A stretch of DNA of 64,000 bases from JAITVM01 sp031551135 (GTDB lineage Bacteria > Bacillota > Clostridia > Lachnospirales > JAITVM01), in NCBI GenBank assembly GCA_031551135.1, contig JAVBOA010000021.1, positions 1 to 64,000 of the forward strand, in the 5' to 3' direction. The translations under genes and the position numbers were made by a program. Positions 7,635 to 16,738 of the stretch are shown one piece after another (positions within the stretch are counted from its first letter, which is position 1; each line of letters opens with the position of its first letter). A model generated the notes under the pieces. It ran no database searches. It saw only the letters and a list, made by a program, of their open reading frames with translations, and had not been told where the DNA came from.

Positions 7635-7689
7635 ATACTAATTCTCATTTGATTTGTAGAAAAAAATAGTATTATTCAGAATCGTCAAA
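7635..7689 (+). repeat. 55-bp repeat, copy B
   Basis: Identical by eye to 3953-4007, including the 17 bp beyond the terminal TAGTAT. It flanks the other end of the TetR-flavodoxin region. The two copies are in direct orientation, 3.7 kb apart, bracketing the TetR gene and the three-gene cassette. Confidence 0.75.
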
Positions 7690-7765
7690 TTTATCCCTTG
7701 TTTAGTCTTATTATAAAAGATGAAAAGCAATAAGTTTTTGGCTTTCACAAATAATTATTGGGTAT

Positions 7766-7814
7766 AAAAAAAGCCTGATATCGCTACAACTGTAGAGAAT
7801 ATCAGACTTTTTTA
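7766..7814. terminator. bidirectional rho-independent terminator
   Basis: AAAAAAG-CTGATAT pairs with ATATCAG-CTTTTTT across a loop of about 17 nt. It has T runs on both strands and sits between two convergent genes. Confidence 0.85.
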
Positions 7815-7816
7815 TT

Positions 7817-9295
7817 TTATTTCACGGAATAATCCGTATAATCCGGCTCGTACCAATTAATCGAAATCGAAATTTTTCCGGTTTCATCAGCAGGATTTAT
7901 ACTATAAAGATTATTGTCTATCGGTTCGCCGTTTATTAAAACAATTGTATTCGGGTTTTCTGTATAAAAAGTCAATCCTCGGATTTCATCCAACGAAATT
8001 GCGCGCGGGCCGGATACAGGGTCGTCCACTTGCAAAAGATTTATATAGTAATTTCCGTCGGCTTCTACAGCTTTATATTGTATATATTTTTGGCTCACGC
8101 AATACGGGAGCAGACGCGAAGTTCTTGCAACTAATATTTTTTTCTCATCATTGTATTTTGCCAATAATCTCAAGGATTCAACGGTTTCTTTAGTAAAAGA
8201 ATAATCATCTCCGTAATAATTCAAATGCTGTGCAAGCATTCCAAATTGAGAATTTTCGATTATCCCTTCAAGATGCTCAGGCGTTAGCTGGACCGGAATT
8301 TTTTCCGGTGACCAATTCCAATCAATCACTCCGTCTTTTATTTCACAGCAATATCTATAAAAACCCCAAACTTTATTTCCGTCACGCAAAGTTTTTTCAA
8401 CAAGCGGAAAATCAAAGCCAAACTGGTCGCTATGGCGGGAGTGCCATGCAAAACGGATTTTATTATTTATAGTAAGGTCAGTGTGGTAATAGCTTGGTGT
8501 ATCGGGATTATCACCTGATTGATAAGACGAAAAATTTTTCGGATTATAAGCTCCGAAATTTTGAACATTCGAAACTGTCCCGTGGTCAATCCAAACTGTC
8601 GGCAATTCGATAGGTAGCGAATTTAAAACTTCCCAAGTTTTTTCAGCGTATTTGCGTTCGTAATTTATATCATTGTTTTTTCTGGAAAAATCGCCGAATG
8701 TATGGATACTGTCAAGCCAGCCGCAATTTAAATATTTTACTATCAAATCAGGGTAAAGCTCTTTTGTTTCGTCCAGTCCGTCAAAATAAGTCATATTATC
8801 TTTTGTCCCTTCCAAATCACTGCCCATAAACATCCAAAAAGAATCCGAAATATCGAGCCCAAGGCCTTGTCCATATTCGGTATTTTCTTTTGTATTAAGG
8901 AATTGGTGGGTTTTAGCAAATGCTTTTGGAGTCGCACAGTCAGAGTCCGAAATTATCGCCAGCATAGATTTATATGGATATGGAAATTTTCTTGTGTCAT
9001 TGCGTATTTCGGAGTTTTCGAGCTGTTCTAATACAGAATTGCTGACAATCGGCTTTATTTCGGTCGGCTCTGGAGAAGGAGGTTTTGGTTCGGTTGATGG
9101 ATCGGGTGATTGATATTCTGTTTTATTTATAAAATCCGGAACATTGTTCCTCTGCGTTGGATTAATAGATTCGGATGTTATAGGCTTGTTTTCGGGTTTA
9201 TATTTATTAAATCCCAAATACGCTATTACAGCCAATGAAATAATACAAATAATTATTGCAATATTTAAAAAGAATAGAAGAACTATTTTTTTCAA
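7817..9295 (-). CDS. membrane-anchored secreted protein, polysaccharide-deacetylase-like?
   Basis: A 492-residue protein with one N-terminal membrane segment (about 4-27) and a Ser/Pro/Glu-rich linker (about 45-85). A large extracytoplasmic domain follows. It opens with FPYPYKSMLAIISDSDCATP and later has HTFGDFSRKN, TVWIDHGTV and FAWHSRHSD. His/Asp-rich motifs and 'isDSDcat' recall NodB-type or glycan-active barrels, but I cannot place it firmly. The start is TTG 9295 with AAAGGGTG about 8 nt upstream. It is monocistronic, with a terminator right after the stop. Codon use resembles its neighbours. Confidence 0.5.
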   Translation of the reverse strand: MKKIVLLFFLNIAIIICIISLAVIAYLGFNKYKPENKPITSESINPTQRNNVPDFINKTEYQSPDPSTEPKPPSPEPTEIKPIVSNSVLEQLENSEIRNDTRKFPYPYKSMLAIISDSDCATPKAFAKTHQFLNTKENTEYGQGLGLDISDSFWMFMGSDLEGTKDNMTYFDGLDETKELYPDLIVKYLNCGWLDSIHTFGDFSRKNNDINYERKYAEKTWEVLNSLPIELPTVWIDHGTVSNVQNFGAYNPKNFSSYQSGDNPDTPSYYHTDLTINNKIRFAWHSRHSDQFGFDFPLVEKTLRDGNKVWGFYRYCCEIKDGVIDWNWSPEKIPVQLTPEHLEGIIENSQFGMLAQHLNYYGDDYSFTKETVESLRLLAKYNDEKKILVARTSRLLPYCVSQKYIQYKAVEADGNYYINLLQVDDPVSGPRAISLDEIRGLTFYTENPNTIVLINGEPIDNNLYSINPADETGKISISINWYEPDYTDYSVK

Positions 9296-9453
9296 TTTTT
9301 TTCACCCTTTGTTTTTTTGTATTGCGATTCTTAAAAAAGGAATTAGTATCAATAAATAGACAATTTTCCAGTGAATTCAAATAATTATAGCATTTTATAA
9401 CATATCCTTATATTACAATTTGATTATTTTTCTATTTTTTCTTGTAATTACTA

Positions 9454-9567
9454 ATACTATTTTCATTTTGATTAAGTAGAAAAAAATTTTTCACAGCGGA
9501 GCGTTTCACGCATGCTTCAAGCGTGAAATGAAATATTTTTTTCTATCCTTAATTATGAAAATAGTAT
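9454..9567 (+). repeat. MITE-like element, copy 3
   Basis: A 114-bp copy with perfect ATACTATTTTCAT / ATGAAAATAGTAT ends and inner hairpin TTTCACGC/GCGTGAAA. It occupies the centre of the 9296-9747 intergenic gap. The rest of that gap is AT-rich sequence in which I see no gene or clear signal other than the RBS of the next gene. Confidence 0.95.
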
Positions 9568-9747
9568 AAAATGCGATTTTTGAAATGCATTAATGAAATT
9601 GTGATTTTTATAGAATTTCATAAAGTCGGAATTTTTTTGTAAATTTAAATTTTTTGATGACGATAAAAATATACAAGAAATGTAGGAAAAAGGCAGTTTA
9701 TGTAAATAAGCTGGTTAAATAAAGAGAAAATTATTGGGGGAATATCA

Positions 9748-11319
9748 TTGAGAAAAATGGTTTTTGCATTAGCCCTTTTTTTTATGTTTTCAGGGGTCGG
9801 GGTATTTGCAGAAGGTACGCAGGAATATGTTAATGTCGGATTAGAGAGCAAATTCAAGAATTTGAGTTCAGTTAAAATCGTTAATAATAACATTACTATA
9901 TCATTAGGTAAACATCAAGTAGATTTAAAATCAAACAGCGGTTTTTCTATAACTCCGCAAGGAAAGTATTATTTAAAATCTTCGGCTTTTAAAAATTTCA
10001 GTGAGGCGAAATCTTCACTGGGGAATTTTGCCCAAGGCTCAAAAATTGCCTTTATAGATAATAATTTTTATATTTGCGGCGGTCCGTACGCAAGCGAAGC
10101 GGAAGCCAAAAATAATCTGAAAAGCAATCTTTCGGTTTTAAGCCTGAATTCGAATTTATTAGAGATTTCCGGTTCGAATGAAAATATTTTATTTGATTCT
10201 TCGCTGGACACGAAAATATCCGATACTAACGGCTCACTGCTGAATATCGGAGATAAATCATACAGAGGGGCATTTAGATTTTCGCTGTCGTCAGGAAAAA
10301 TTACGGTGGTCAATTACGTTTCGATTGAAGAATATTTGTATTCTGTAGTTCCTTCCGAAATGCCGCCGTCTTGGCACGAAGAAGCCCTAAAGGCTCAGGC
10401 TGTCGCAGCAAGGTCGTATTTATTAACACGTGTGGGAATACATAGCAAATCGGGATATGATTTATGCGATACGACACATTGTCAGGCGTACAATGGGGCG
10501 AAAAGTGAAAACGCAAGAACTACCGAGGCTGTAAAAGCAACCGAAAATATTATTGCATACTATGATAACAAGCCTATAAACGCGGTGTTTTCGTCGAGCA
10601 GCGGAGGCATTACCGACAATTCCGAAAACTCTTGGTCGTCGGGAGTGCCGTATTTGAAATCCGTTTTAGAATTGAACGAAGATTCAAAAATTTGGACAAG
10701 GACATTTTCGATGAATGAGATTACAATTTTGCTAAACAACACAAATTCGAAAATCGGAACGGCAACGGGAATTTCTATCGGAAGCATAAAAAATGAAAGA
10801 GTTTATGAATTGATTATCCACGGCACAAACGGTAAAAAAATCCTAAAAGGCGAAGAAATCAGAACTTTTTTCTCATCATCTAAGGACGGCTCGCTGTTCA
10901 GCAGATATTTTAGGATTAATGAAGAAGTTCCTGCTATTCAAAAAAACGAAACTCAGGACTTGCCGCAAAACAATCAAAAGTCTGAAGAAATCTACATATA
11001 TAACGGGCAAAATGTAAAATCCGAAAATAAAGATATGTTTGTTTATTATGATGGCAAAGCGCAGAAATTGAATAGCAATTTTTCGGTAATCGATAAATTT
11101 AATAAAGTTTTTTCAAATTCTTTATCAATTTCAAATACATATACGCCTTCCGGCAGCGGTTCTGTCGGAACAATCTATTCGGGACAAATTACGCTTAATG
11201 GCAGGGGCTGGGGACATGGTGTCGGAATGAGCCAATACGGTGCAAAAGGAATGGCGGAATTAGGTTATAAATATGATCAAATCTTGAAACATTATTTTAC
11301 CGGAATTGAAGTAAAGTAA
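9748..11319 (+). CDS. SpoIID/LytB-domain cell-wall protein
   Basis: A 523-residue exported protein. The signal peptide covers residues 1-22 (ending GVGVFA). Residues about 70-130 look SPOR-like (KNFSEAKSSLGNF..., GGPYASEAEAKNNL). The SpoIID core runs from about 175 (YRGAFRFSL, YLYSVVPSEMPPSWHEEALKAQAVAARSY) to the end (GRGWGHGVGMSQYGAKGMAELGY). SpoIID proteins are lytic transglycosylases acting on denuded peptidoglycan during engulfment. The SPOR-like part and the absence of other sporulation genes nearby allow a general cell-wall role instead. TTG start behind GGGGGAA. A short repeat overlaps its stop codon. Confidence 0.88.
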   Translation: MRKMVFALALFFMFSGVGVFAEGTQEYVNVGLESKFKNLSSVKIVNNNITISLGKHQVDLKSNSGFSITPQGKYYLKSSAFKNFSEAKSSLGNFAQGSKIAFIDNNFYICGGPYASEAEAKNNLKSNLSVLSLNSNLLEISGSNENILFDSSLDTKISDTNGSLLNIGDKSYRGAFRFSLSSGKITVVNYVSIEEYLYSVVPSEMPPSWHEEALKAQAVAARSYLLTRVGIHSKSGYDLCDTTHCQAYNGAKSENARTTEAVKATENIIAYYDNKPINAVFSSSSGGITDNSENSWSSGVPYLKSVLELNEDSKIWTRTFSMNEITILLNNTNSKIGTATGISIGSIKNERVYELIIHGTNGKKILKGEEIRTFFSSSKDGSLFSRYFRINEEVPAIQKNETQDLPQNNQKSEEIYIYNGQNVKSENKDMFVYYDGKAQKLNSNFSVIDKFNKVFSNSLSISNTYTPSGSGSVGTIYSGQITLNGRGWGHGVGMSQYGAKGMAELGYKYDQILKHYFTGIEVK

Positions 11320-11355
11320 TACTATTTTTTCTATCCTTTATATTGAAAATAGTAT
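11319..11355 (+). repeat. short MITE-derived palindrome
   Basis: A 37-bp internal-deletion form: ATACTATTTTTTCTATCC...TTGAAAATAGTAT. Its first base is the last base of the preceding TAA stop codon, so insertion was just tolerated by the gene. Confidence 0.8.
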
Positions 11356-11376
11356 AAATTTAAATATTTCTAAAAT

Positions 11377-11401
11377 GTGCCGTATTCCGGCACTTTTTTT
11401 G
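11377..11401 (+). terminator. rho-independent terminator
   Basis: GTGCCG-TATTC-CGGCAC followed by eight T, downstream of the SpoIID-family gene. Confidence 0.9.
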
Positions 11402-11421
11402 TTTTGCCAAGATCGCTGTAG

Positions 11422-11443
11422 GGGGCGGTTTCCATGCCGCCCC
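11422..11443. repeat. GC-rich extragenic palindrome
   Basis: GGGGCGG-TTTCCATG-CCGCCCC without a T tract. It is strikingly GC-rich against the surrounding DNA, resembling a REP-like interspersed unit, but only this one copy was seen here. Confidence 0.5.
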
Positions 11444-11552
11444 GACAATAGAAATTAGAACTTTTTGTGGATTTTTTGCAAAAAAGAATTATAATGTATT
11501 AATAATATTTGCTTGAAAAAATTTTTGTAATTTATTGGAAAAAGGAAGAGCC

Positions 11553-12581
11553 ATGAAAAAATCAGATTTTTATTTTGAACTGCCGGAAGAATTAATTGCG
11601 CAAACTCCGCTTGCCGACAGAGCTATGTCGAGACTTTTAATTTTGGATAAGAATACGGGTACTATTGAGCATAAGAAATTTACTGATATTGTAGATTATC
11701 TGGATAAAGGCGATTGTTTGGTTTTAAATAACACTAAAGTTATTCCGGCGCGTCTTTTTGGGCATAAAAAGAATTTTACCGGAAAAATCGAAGTTTTATT
11801 ATTAAAACGTTTGGATGATGACTGCTGGGAAATTTTAGTGAATCCCGGAAGACGGGTTAAAGTCGGAGCGGAAATTATTTTTGATGAAAATTTGAGCTGT
11901 ATAATTACAGATATTATTGACGACGGAAAACGCATTGCAAAATTTTCGTACAATGGGATTTTTGAGGAAATTCTGGATAAATTGGGTCAAATGCCTTTGC
12001 CGCCTTATATTAAAACTCAGCTCAATGAAAAAGAACGCTATCAAACGGTTTATGCAAAGATTGACGGTTCGGCGGCCGCACCGACTGCCGGTTTGCATTT
12101 TACAAATACGTTGTTGGAGAAACTGAAAGAGAAGGGCGTTAATATTGCGTATATAACTTTGCATGTCGGTTTGGGAACTTTTAGACCGGTTAAGGTTGAA
12201 AATATTTTGGAACATAAAATGCACAGCGAATCTTATTTTATTGAAAAAAGCGATGCTGATTTAATTAATTACGCAAAAACAAACGGAAAAAAAATAATCG
12301 CTGTAGGCACAACTTCCTGCCGCACGCTCGAATCTTGCGCCGACGAAAATGGATTTGTAAAACAATGTACGGGCGATACGGATATTTTTATTTATCCGGG
12401 ATATAATTTCAAAATTGTAGATTCTATGATAACAAATTTTCATTTACCGGAATCAACTTTAATTATGCTTATATCAGCGCTCTGCGGACGTGAAAACGTG
12501 ATGGCAGCATACAAAGAAGCAATCGAGCAAAAATACAGATTCTTCAGTTTTGGCGACGCAATGTTCATAAAAAACTCGTAG
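11553..12581 (+). CDS. queA: tRNA preQ1(34) S-adenosylmethionine ribosyltransferase-isomerase
   Basis: Cytosolic queuosine pathway enzyme. It transfers and isomerises the ribosyl of SAM onto preQ1 at position 34 of GUN-anticodon tRNAs, giving epoxyqueuosine. It has 342 residues, the normal length. Family motifs: FYFELPEELIAQTPL at the N-terminus, LNNTKVIPARL near 60, PLPPYI near 147, AAPTAGLHFT near 172-181, TLHVGLGTFRPV near 196-207, and MITNFHLPESTLIMLISAL near the C-terminus. ATG 11553 is placed behind AAAGGAAG. No tgt gene is adjacent in this window, so it stands alone between the SpoIID-like gene and an amino-acid importer. Confidence 0.97.
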   Translation: MKKSDFYFELPEELIAQTPLADRAMSRLLILDKNTGTIEHKKFTDIVDYLDKGDCLVLNNTKVIPARLFGHKKNFTGKIEVLLLKRLDDDCWEILVNPGRRVKVGAEIIFDENLSCIITDIIDDGKRIAKFSYNGIFEEILDKLGQMPLPPYIKTQLNEKERYQTVYAKIDGSAAAPTAGLHFTNTLLEKLKEKGVNIAYITLHVGLGTFRPVKVENILEHKMHSESYFIEKSDADLINYAKTNGKKIIAVGTTSCRTLESCADENGFVKQCTGDTDIFIYPGYNFKIVDSMITNFHLPESTLIMLISALCGRENVMAAYKEAIEQKYRFFSFGDAMFIKNS

Positions 12582-12582
12582 A

Positions 12583-12665
12583 TTCAAATATTCTGTTGGA
12601 TTATTTTTTTTAATTGACAAAATTCAAATATTCTGTTGATTAAAGTATTCTTTTTTTGTAAAATA
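12583..12665 (+). promoter_or_regulatory. promoter region with 18-bp direct repeats
   Basis: ATTCAAATATTCTGTTG occurs at 12583 and again at 12623, 40 bp apart. A promoter reading into the ABC importer can be drawn as TTGATT (about 12637) and TAAAAT about 17 bp later. A perfect palindrome, AAGAATATTCTT, lies at 12710-12721 just before the RBS and shares the ATATTCT core. This suggests binding sites for an unidentified regulator. Confidence 0.4.
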
Positions 12666-12735
12666 GTTTAAGGCATTAAACTGTTTTATTTTGCTGTAAT
12701 TTTAGTATTAAGAATATTCTTTATGGAGGAAATCA

Positions 12736-13563
12736 ATGAAAAAATTAATTTCTGTTATTGGTATATGCATGTTTTCACTGGCTATTATTTCCGGTTGTTC
12801 TCAAAATCCTGCTTCAACGGAAGCCGGCGGAGAGTTTAAAGTTGGACTCGAATGTGCGTATGCTCCATTTAACTGGACTCAAACAGATGATTCAAACGGA
12901 GCTGTAGAAATTGGTTCCGGAAGTTACGCCGGAGGATATGATGTTGAGATAGCAAAAAAAGTTGCCGAGGGTCTCGGTAAAAAGCTTGTAATTGTAAAAA
13001 CCGAATGGGACGGGCTTTTGCCTGCTGTTACAAGCGGAAAAATCGATGCAATTATTGCGGGAATGTCTCCTACAGAAGAGAGAAAACAATCTATTGACTT
13101 TACAGAAAACTACTATAATTCCGATTTAGTAGTTGTTGTTAAAAAAGACGGAAAATACGCCAATGCAAAGAGCCTTGAGGATTTATCGGGCGCAAAAATC
13201 ACAGGTCAATTAAACACTTTCCATTATTCGGTTATCGACCAAATTCCGGGCGTTGAAAAACAAACAGCGATGGAAGATTTCCCGACTATGATTGTTGCTT
13301 TAAACTCAGGAAAAATAGACGGGTATGTTTCCGAAAGACCGGGCGCGATTTCCGCAAGCACAAGCAACCCGAATTTGGCGTATATTCTTTTTGACCAAGA
13401 CAAGGGCTTTACTTATTCCGCTGATGATTCCGCAATCGCAATTGGCTTGAAAAAAGGAAATGAAGATAAAGACAAAATTAATGAAATACTTTCGAAAATA
13501 ACTAAAGATGAACGTGAAGCAATTATGGAAAATGCAGTTAAAACTCAGCCCGCAACTAATTAA
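12736..13563 (+). CDS. amino-acid ABC transporter, substrate-binding lipoprotein
   Basis: A 275-residue exported lipoprotein. The signal ends in IISGCS (Cys ~21). A periplasmic-binding-protein type 2 fold follows: FKVGLECAYAPFNWT, YAGGYDVEIAKKVAEGLGKKLVIVKTEWDGLLPAVTSGKIDAIIAGMSPTEERK-type motifs (residues about 35-120). The pattern is that of polar amino-acid (Gln/His/Arg/Lys) binding proteins; the exact ligand cannot be told. The RBS is ATGGAGG. First gene of a three-gene importer, with the permease 23 bp downstream and the ATPase after that. Confidence 0.93.
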   Translation: MKKLISVIGICMFSLAIISGCSQNPASTEAGGEFKVGLECAYAPFNWTQTDDSNGAVEIGSGSYAGGYDVEIAKKVAEGLGKKLVIVKTEWDGLLPAVTSGKIDAIIAGMSPTEERKQSIDFTENYYNSDLVVVVKKDGKYANAKSLEDLSGAKITGQLNTFHYSVIDQIPGVEKQTAMEDFPTMIVALNSGKIDGYVSERPGAISASTSNPNLAYILFDQDKGFTYSADDSAIAIGLKKGNEDKDKINEILSKITKDEREAIMENAVKTQPATN

Positions 13564-13586
13564 GACAAACAGAAAGAGTTGATTAA

Positions 13587-14402
13587 ATGCAAATCTTATC
13601 TTTGGCTACGCAAACTCCAACGACATTTTTTGAGTGGATAGCTTTGATAGTAGAAAAGTATTGGCTTTGGTTTTTGCAGGGCGCTGCCACAACATTGTTT
13701 ATTGCTATAACCGGTACGGTTATCGGCTTTTTTATCGGCTTGCTTGTTGGCGTTATAAGAACAATCCCGATGGACAAAGTCGACGGCGAGTTTTCTCTTA
13801 GGAATTTTTTCTTGAAAATAGTCAATTTCCTGCTTGGAGTTTATATTGAGGTCTTTCGAGGAACGCCGATGATTGTACAGGCTATGATTTTTCATTATGG
13901 TTTGACAGAAGGTTTCGGCATTGACCTTCATGTTTTTACATCCAGTATAATCATTGTTTCGATTAATACAGGCGCTTATATGGCGGAAATTATCAGAGGC
14001 GGTATAGAATCTATTGATCCCGGGCAAAAAGAAGCCGCTCATGCAATCGGGATGACGCATACCCAAACGATGATAAACGTAATTCTGCCGCAGGCTATTC
14101 GAAATGTGTTGCCTGCAACAGGAAACGAATTTGTTATCAATATCAAAGATACATCTGTTTTAAATGCAATTTCTTTGACAGAACTTTTCTTCATGGCGAA
14201 ATCTATAAAAGGCGCGCTTTATAGGGCGTACGAACCATATATTGTCGCCGCGGCGGTATATCTGTTCCTGACTTTTACAATTACTCGTATTTTAAGGTAT
14301 TTTGAGAAGAAGCTTGACGGTTCTGACGGTTACACAATTCACACTTCGTCTACAATGCCGGAATCCAACCTTAAAAATCCGGGGAAAGGCGGTACGGTAT
14401 AA
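13587..14402 (+). CDS. amino-acid ABC transporter, permease
   Basis: A 271-residue inner-membrane permease of the HisM/GlnP type with about five membrane segments. Residues about 90-100 read YIEVFRGTPMIVQ, and the EAA loop is at about 149-165 (GQKEAAHAIGMTHTQTM...). C-terminal motifs are INIKDTSVLNAISLTELFF. It works with the flanking binding protein and ATPase to import an amino acid. Its last base overlaps the ATPase start (TAATGG), indicating translational coupling. Confidence 0.94.
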   Translation: MQILSLATQTPTTFFEWIALIVEKYWLWFLQGAATTLFIAITGTVIGFFIGLLVGVIRTIPMDKVDGEFSLRNFFLKIVNFLLGVYIEVFRGTPMIVQAMIFHYGLTEGFGIDLHVFTSSIIIVSINTGAYMAEIIRGGIESIDPGQKEAAHAIGMTHTQTMINVILPQAIRNVLPATGNEFVINIKDTSVLNAISLTELFFMAKSIKGALYRAYEPYIVAAAVYLFLTFTITRILRYFEKKLDGSDGYTIHTSSTMPESNLKNPGKGGTV

Positions 14403-15139
14403 TGGATGGCTCAAATATTATTCAAGTAAAAATGCTTTGTAAGAGTTTCAAAGATAACGCTGTTTTAAAAGGCATAAATTTTAATGTGAATAAAGGCGAA
14501 GTTATCGGAATTATCGGTTCGTCCGGCTCGGGAAAATCAACGATGCTGAGATGCATTAATCTCTTGGAATGGCCGACTTCCGGAGAGATTATATATCACG
14601 GGGAAAATATTCTCCAGAAAAACTACGACCAAAATGTTTACAGAACAAAAATGGGCATGGTTTTCCAGCAATTCAATCTTTTTAATAATCTGACGGCTAT
14701 CGAAAACTGTACTGTCGGTCAAATAAAAGTTCAGAAAAAAAATAAATCTGATGCAATTGATACTGCGATGCGTTATTTGGAAAAAGTGGGAATGTCCCAA
14801 TATATTAACGCCAGACCAAAACAATTATCAGGCGGACAAAAGCAGAGGGTTGCGATTGCAAGAGCACTTGCGATGGAGCCGGAGGCGCTGTTATTTGATG
14901 AGCCGACTTCTGCGCTAGACCCCGAACTTGTCGGCGAAGTTCTTAAAGTTATTGGCGATCTTGCAAAGTCCGGAATGACAATGCTAATCGTAACGCACGA
15001 AATGCAGTTTTGCCGTGAAGTTGCGAATAGGGTAGTTTTTATGGCAGACGGAGTTATTTTGGAAGAAGGAACACCTGAGAAAATATTCTGCAATCCCGAA
15101 CACGATAGGACGAAAGTATTTCTTAACAGGGTTATATAA
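14402..15139 (+). CDS. amino-acid ABC transporter, ATP-binding protein
   Basis: A 245-residue cytosolic ATPase of the GlnQ/HisP class. Walker A GSSGSGKST lies near 39-47, the Q loop in MVFQQFNLF near 86, signature LSGGQKQRVAIARAL near 142-156, Walker B LLFDEPTSALDPE, and the switch histidine in VTHEM. The full-length ABC domain is intact. It starts at ATG 14402, overlapping the permease stop, and is followed by a terminator. It powers the importer encoded upstream. Confidence 0.96.
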   Translation: MDGSNIIQVKMLCKSFKDNAVLKGINFNVNKGEVIGIIGSSGSGKSTMLRCINLLEWPTSGEIIYHGENILQKNYDQNVYRTKMGMVFQQFNLFNNLTAIENCTVGQIKVQKKNKSDAIDTAMRYLEKVGMSQYINARPKQLSGGQKQRVAIARALAMEPEALLFDEPTSALDPELVGEVLKVIGDLAKSGMTMLIVTHEMQFCREVANRVVFMADGVILEEGTPEKIFCNPEHDRTKVFLNRVI

Positions 15140-15253
15140 CGGTTTGATTTTTTTGAATCAAGATAAATCAAACCGCTCTATCTTTTAGCGAATTATTAAA
15201 TATACATAAATATTAAAAAAAGGAGACTGTGAAATTTACAGTCCCCTTTTTTT
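15140..15253. terminator. two hairpins between convergent genes
   Basis: CGGTTTGATTT (15140-15150) pairs with AAATCAAACCG (15165-15175). A second hairpin, AAAGGAGACTGT (15219-15230) with ACAGTCCCCTTT (15238-15249), ends in seven T. They separate the ABC importer from the convergent SLH gene. Confidence 0.85.
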
Positions 15254-15258
15254 AAATA

Positions 15259-16596
15259 TTAATCGTACACAATAATCCCGTCAAAATATTCCCAAGCGTC
15301 TACGCCGTTAATTTCGATACCATTTGTTTTAATCCAGCCGGTGGTTTTTCCTTTTGATACTTTCACCCATTCTTTCAAATCTGTTTCTTCAAAAGCAATA
15401 ATATCGCCTTTTTTTAAATCGATTCCGGGATGGGCAGCGTCGCCGTTGGATTTTAAATCTTTGAGAAGCGTTACTTTGTTGGCTTCGCTATGCAGGTTTT
15501 TCATAGAATAATATTCCGGAATATCTTCCGCTAAGCGGAATCTGTCATTAACATAATATTTTACAGGCATTTCCCAAGACTGCAAAAAATATTCTCGTCT
15601 GGTACAGCTAAGAGTACCGTCACCGTTTAATTTAACAAATCCGATTTCATCTTTGGATTCGCCTTCATAAATCGATTGTACTTTTCCGACTTGATAAAAA
15701 TAATCGCCGGTGTATCGATAAATCTCTGTTAAAAAATCTGCGCTAGGCCCGTAGGATGTTACAGACACTTCAATATATTTGTCCTTTTTGTCTAAATCCA
15801 TAAAGAAAAGAGTAGTGTTTAATTCTTCGGCGTAATGGGTTGCGTAGCTTCCATTTACTTCTAATTTATAAATAAAATTAGCATGTGTCGTGAAGTTTAT
15901 TTTTTCGGCTTTACCGTCACCGTTTAAATCTTTTTCTTGAGTTTTTGAAACAGGGTTGGTCATTTGCTTTTCTACTAAATCATAATATTCTTGCTTGAAT
16001 TTTGTACAAATTACGGCGGCTTCGGCTCTTGTCAAATTTCCGGTCGGTCGAAAAGTATTGTCTTCATAGCCTGTAATAATCCCGTAATTAACGGCTTTTG
16101 CAATAGATTCTTTATCATTGATTTTATTATTGTCGGTAAATTTAGTATTCTTTGCGGCTTCGGTTTTTCCGAAGATTTCCTCTAAAGCTCTAACCGTCCA
16201 AATTGCGCATTGCTCACGAGTAATCGGGGTATCTGGATAAAAATTCTGAGAATCTTTTTCGAGGATACTAAAATAATATGCGTCATCAATATAAGGTGCT
16301 GACCATCTGTCTAAAGGAACATCTTTGTATAATAGTTCCCCATCTGCCGTTGTATCTACATCTCTGAATGATGTCATTAGCATTTTAATAAATTGTTCTC
16401 TGGTAACGAGACCATTCGGGTCAAAAGTATCTTTGGTTTTTCCGTCAATAACTCCCTCTAGGCTAAGTAAAGTAATATATTTTTCGCCCCAATGATTTTT
16501 TGTATCTTTAAATAAAGATATATCATCTGCGAAAACGAAATTTAGTGAGGCAGCAATTGAGAATAGGATTGTGAAAACTAAGAAAAATTTTTTCAT
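15259..16596 (-). CDS. SLH-domain surface protein with C-terminal SH3-like domain
   Basis: A 445-residue exported protein. The signal peptide is residues 1-23 (ending FVFA). Three S-layer homology repeats follow at about 28-77, 88-140 and 149-200, each with the '...hWa..yi..l...gii.G....tF.P...itRee...' pattern. These repeats bind pyruvylated wall polysaccharide. Residues 200-330 include an EF-hand-like KDLNGDGKAEKINF stretch typical of VCBS/FG-GAP-type calcium loops. The last 75 residues resemble an SH3 domain (LKKGDIIAFEETDLKEWVKVSKGKTTGWIK). Monocistronic; RBS GGAGGTC upstream. A wall-associated structural or binding role is inferred. Confidence 0.9.
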   Translation of the reverse strand: MKKFFLVFTILFSIAASLNFVFADDISLFKDTKNHWGEKYITLLSLEGVIDGKTKDTFDPNGLVTREQFIKMLMTSFRDVDTTADGELLYKDVPLDRWSAPYIDDAYYFSILEKDSQNFYPDTPITREQCAIWTVRALEEIFGKTEAAKNTKFTDNNKINDKESIAKAVNYGIITGYEDNTFRPTGNLTRAEAAVICTKFKQEYYDLVEKQMTNPVSKTQEKDLNGDGKAEKINFTTHANFIYKLEVNGSYATHYAEELNTTLFFMDLDKKDKYIEVSVTSYGPSADFLTEIYRYTGDYFYQVGKVQSIYEGESKDEIGFVKLNGDGTLSCTRREYFLQSWEMPVKYYVNDRFRLAEDIPEYYSMKNLHSEANKVTLLKDLKSNGDAAHPGIDLKKGDIIAFEETDLKEWVKVSKGKTTGWIKTNGIEINGVDAWEYFDGIIVYD

Positions 16597-16738
16597 ACTT
16601 GACCTCCTTCAAATAAGGCTGAGTCCAAAAACTATTGTATAATGAACTAAAGACGAGTAAGAGCTGATAAGAATATTATAATACTTTTTTTACCAAAATT
16701 CAATAAAACCATAGCATCTCAATAAATTTTTAACAGCT

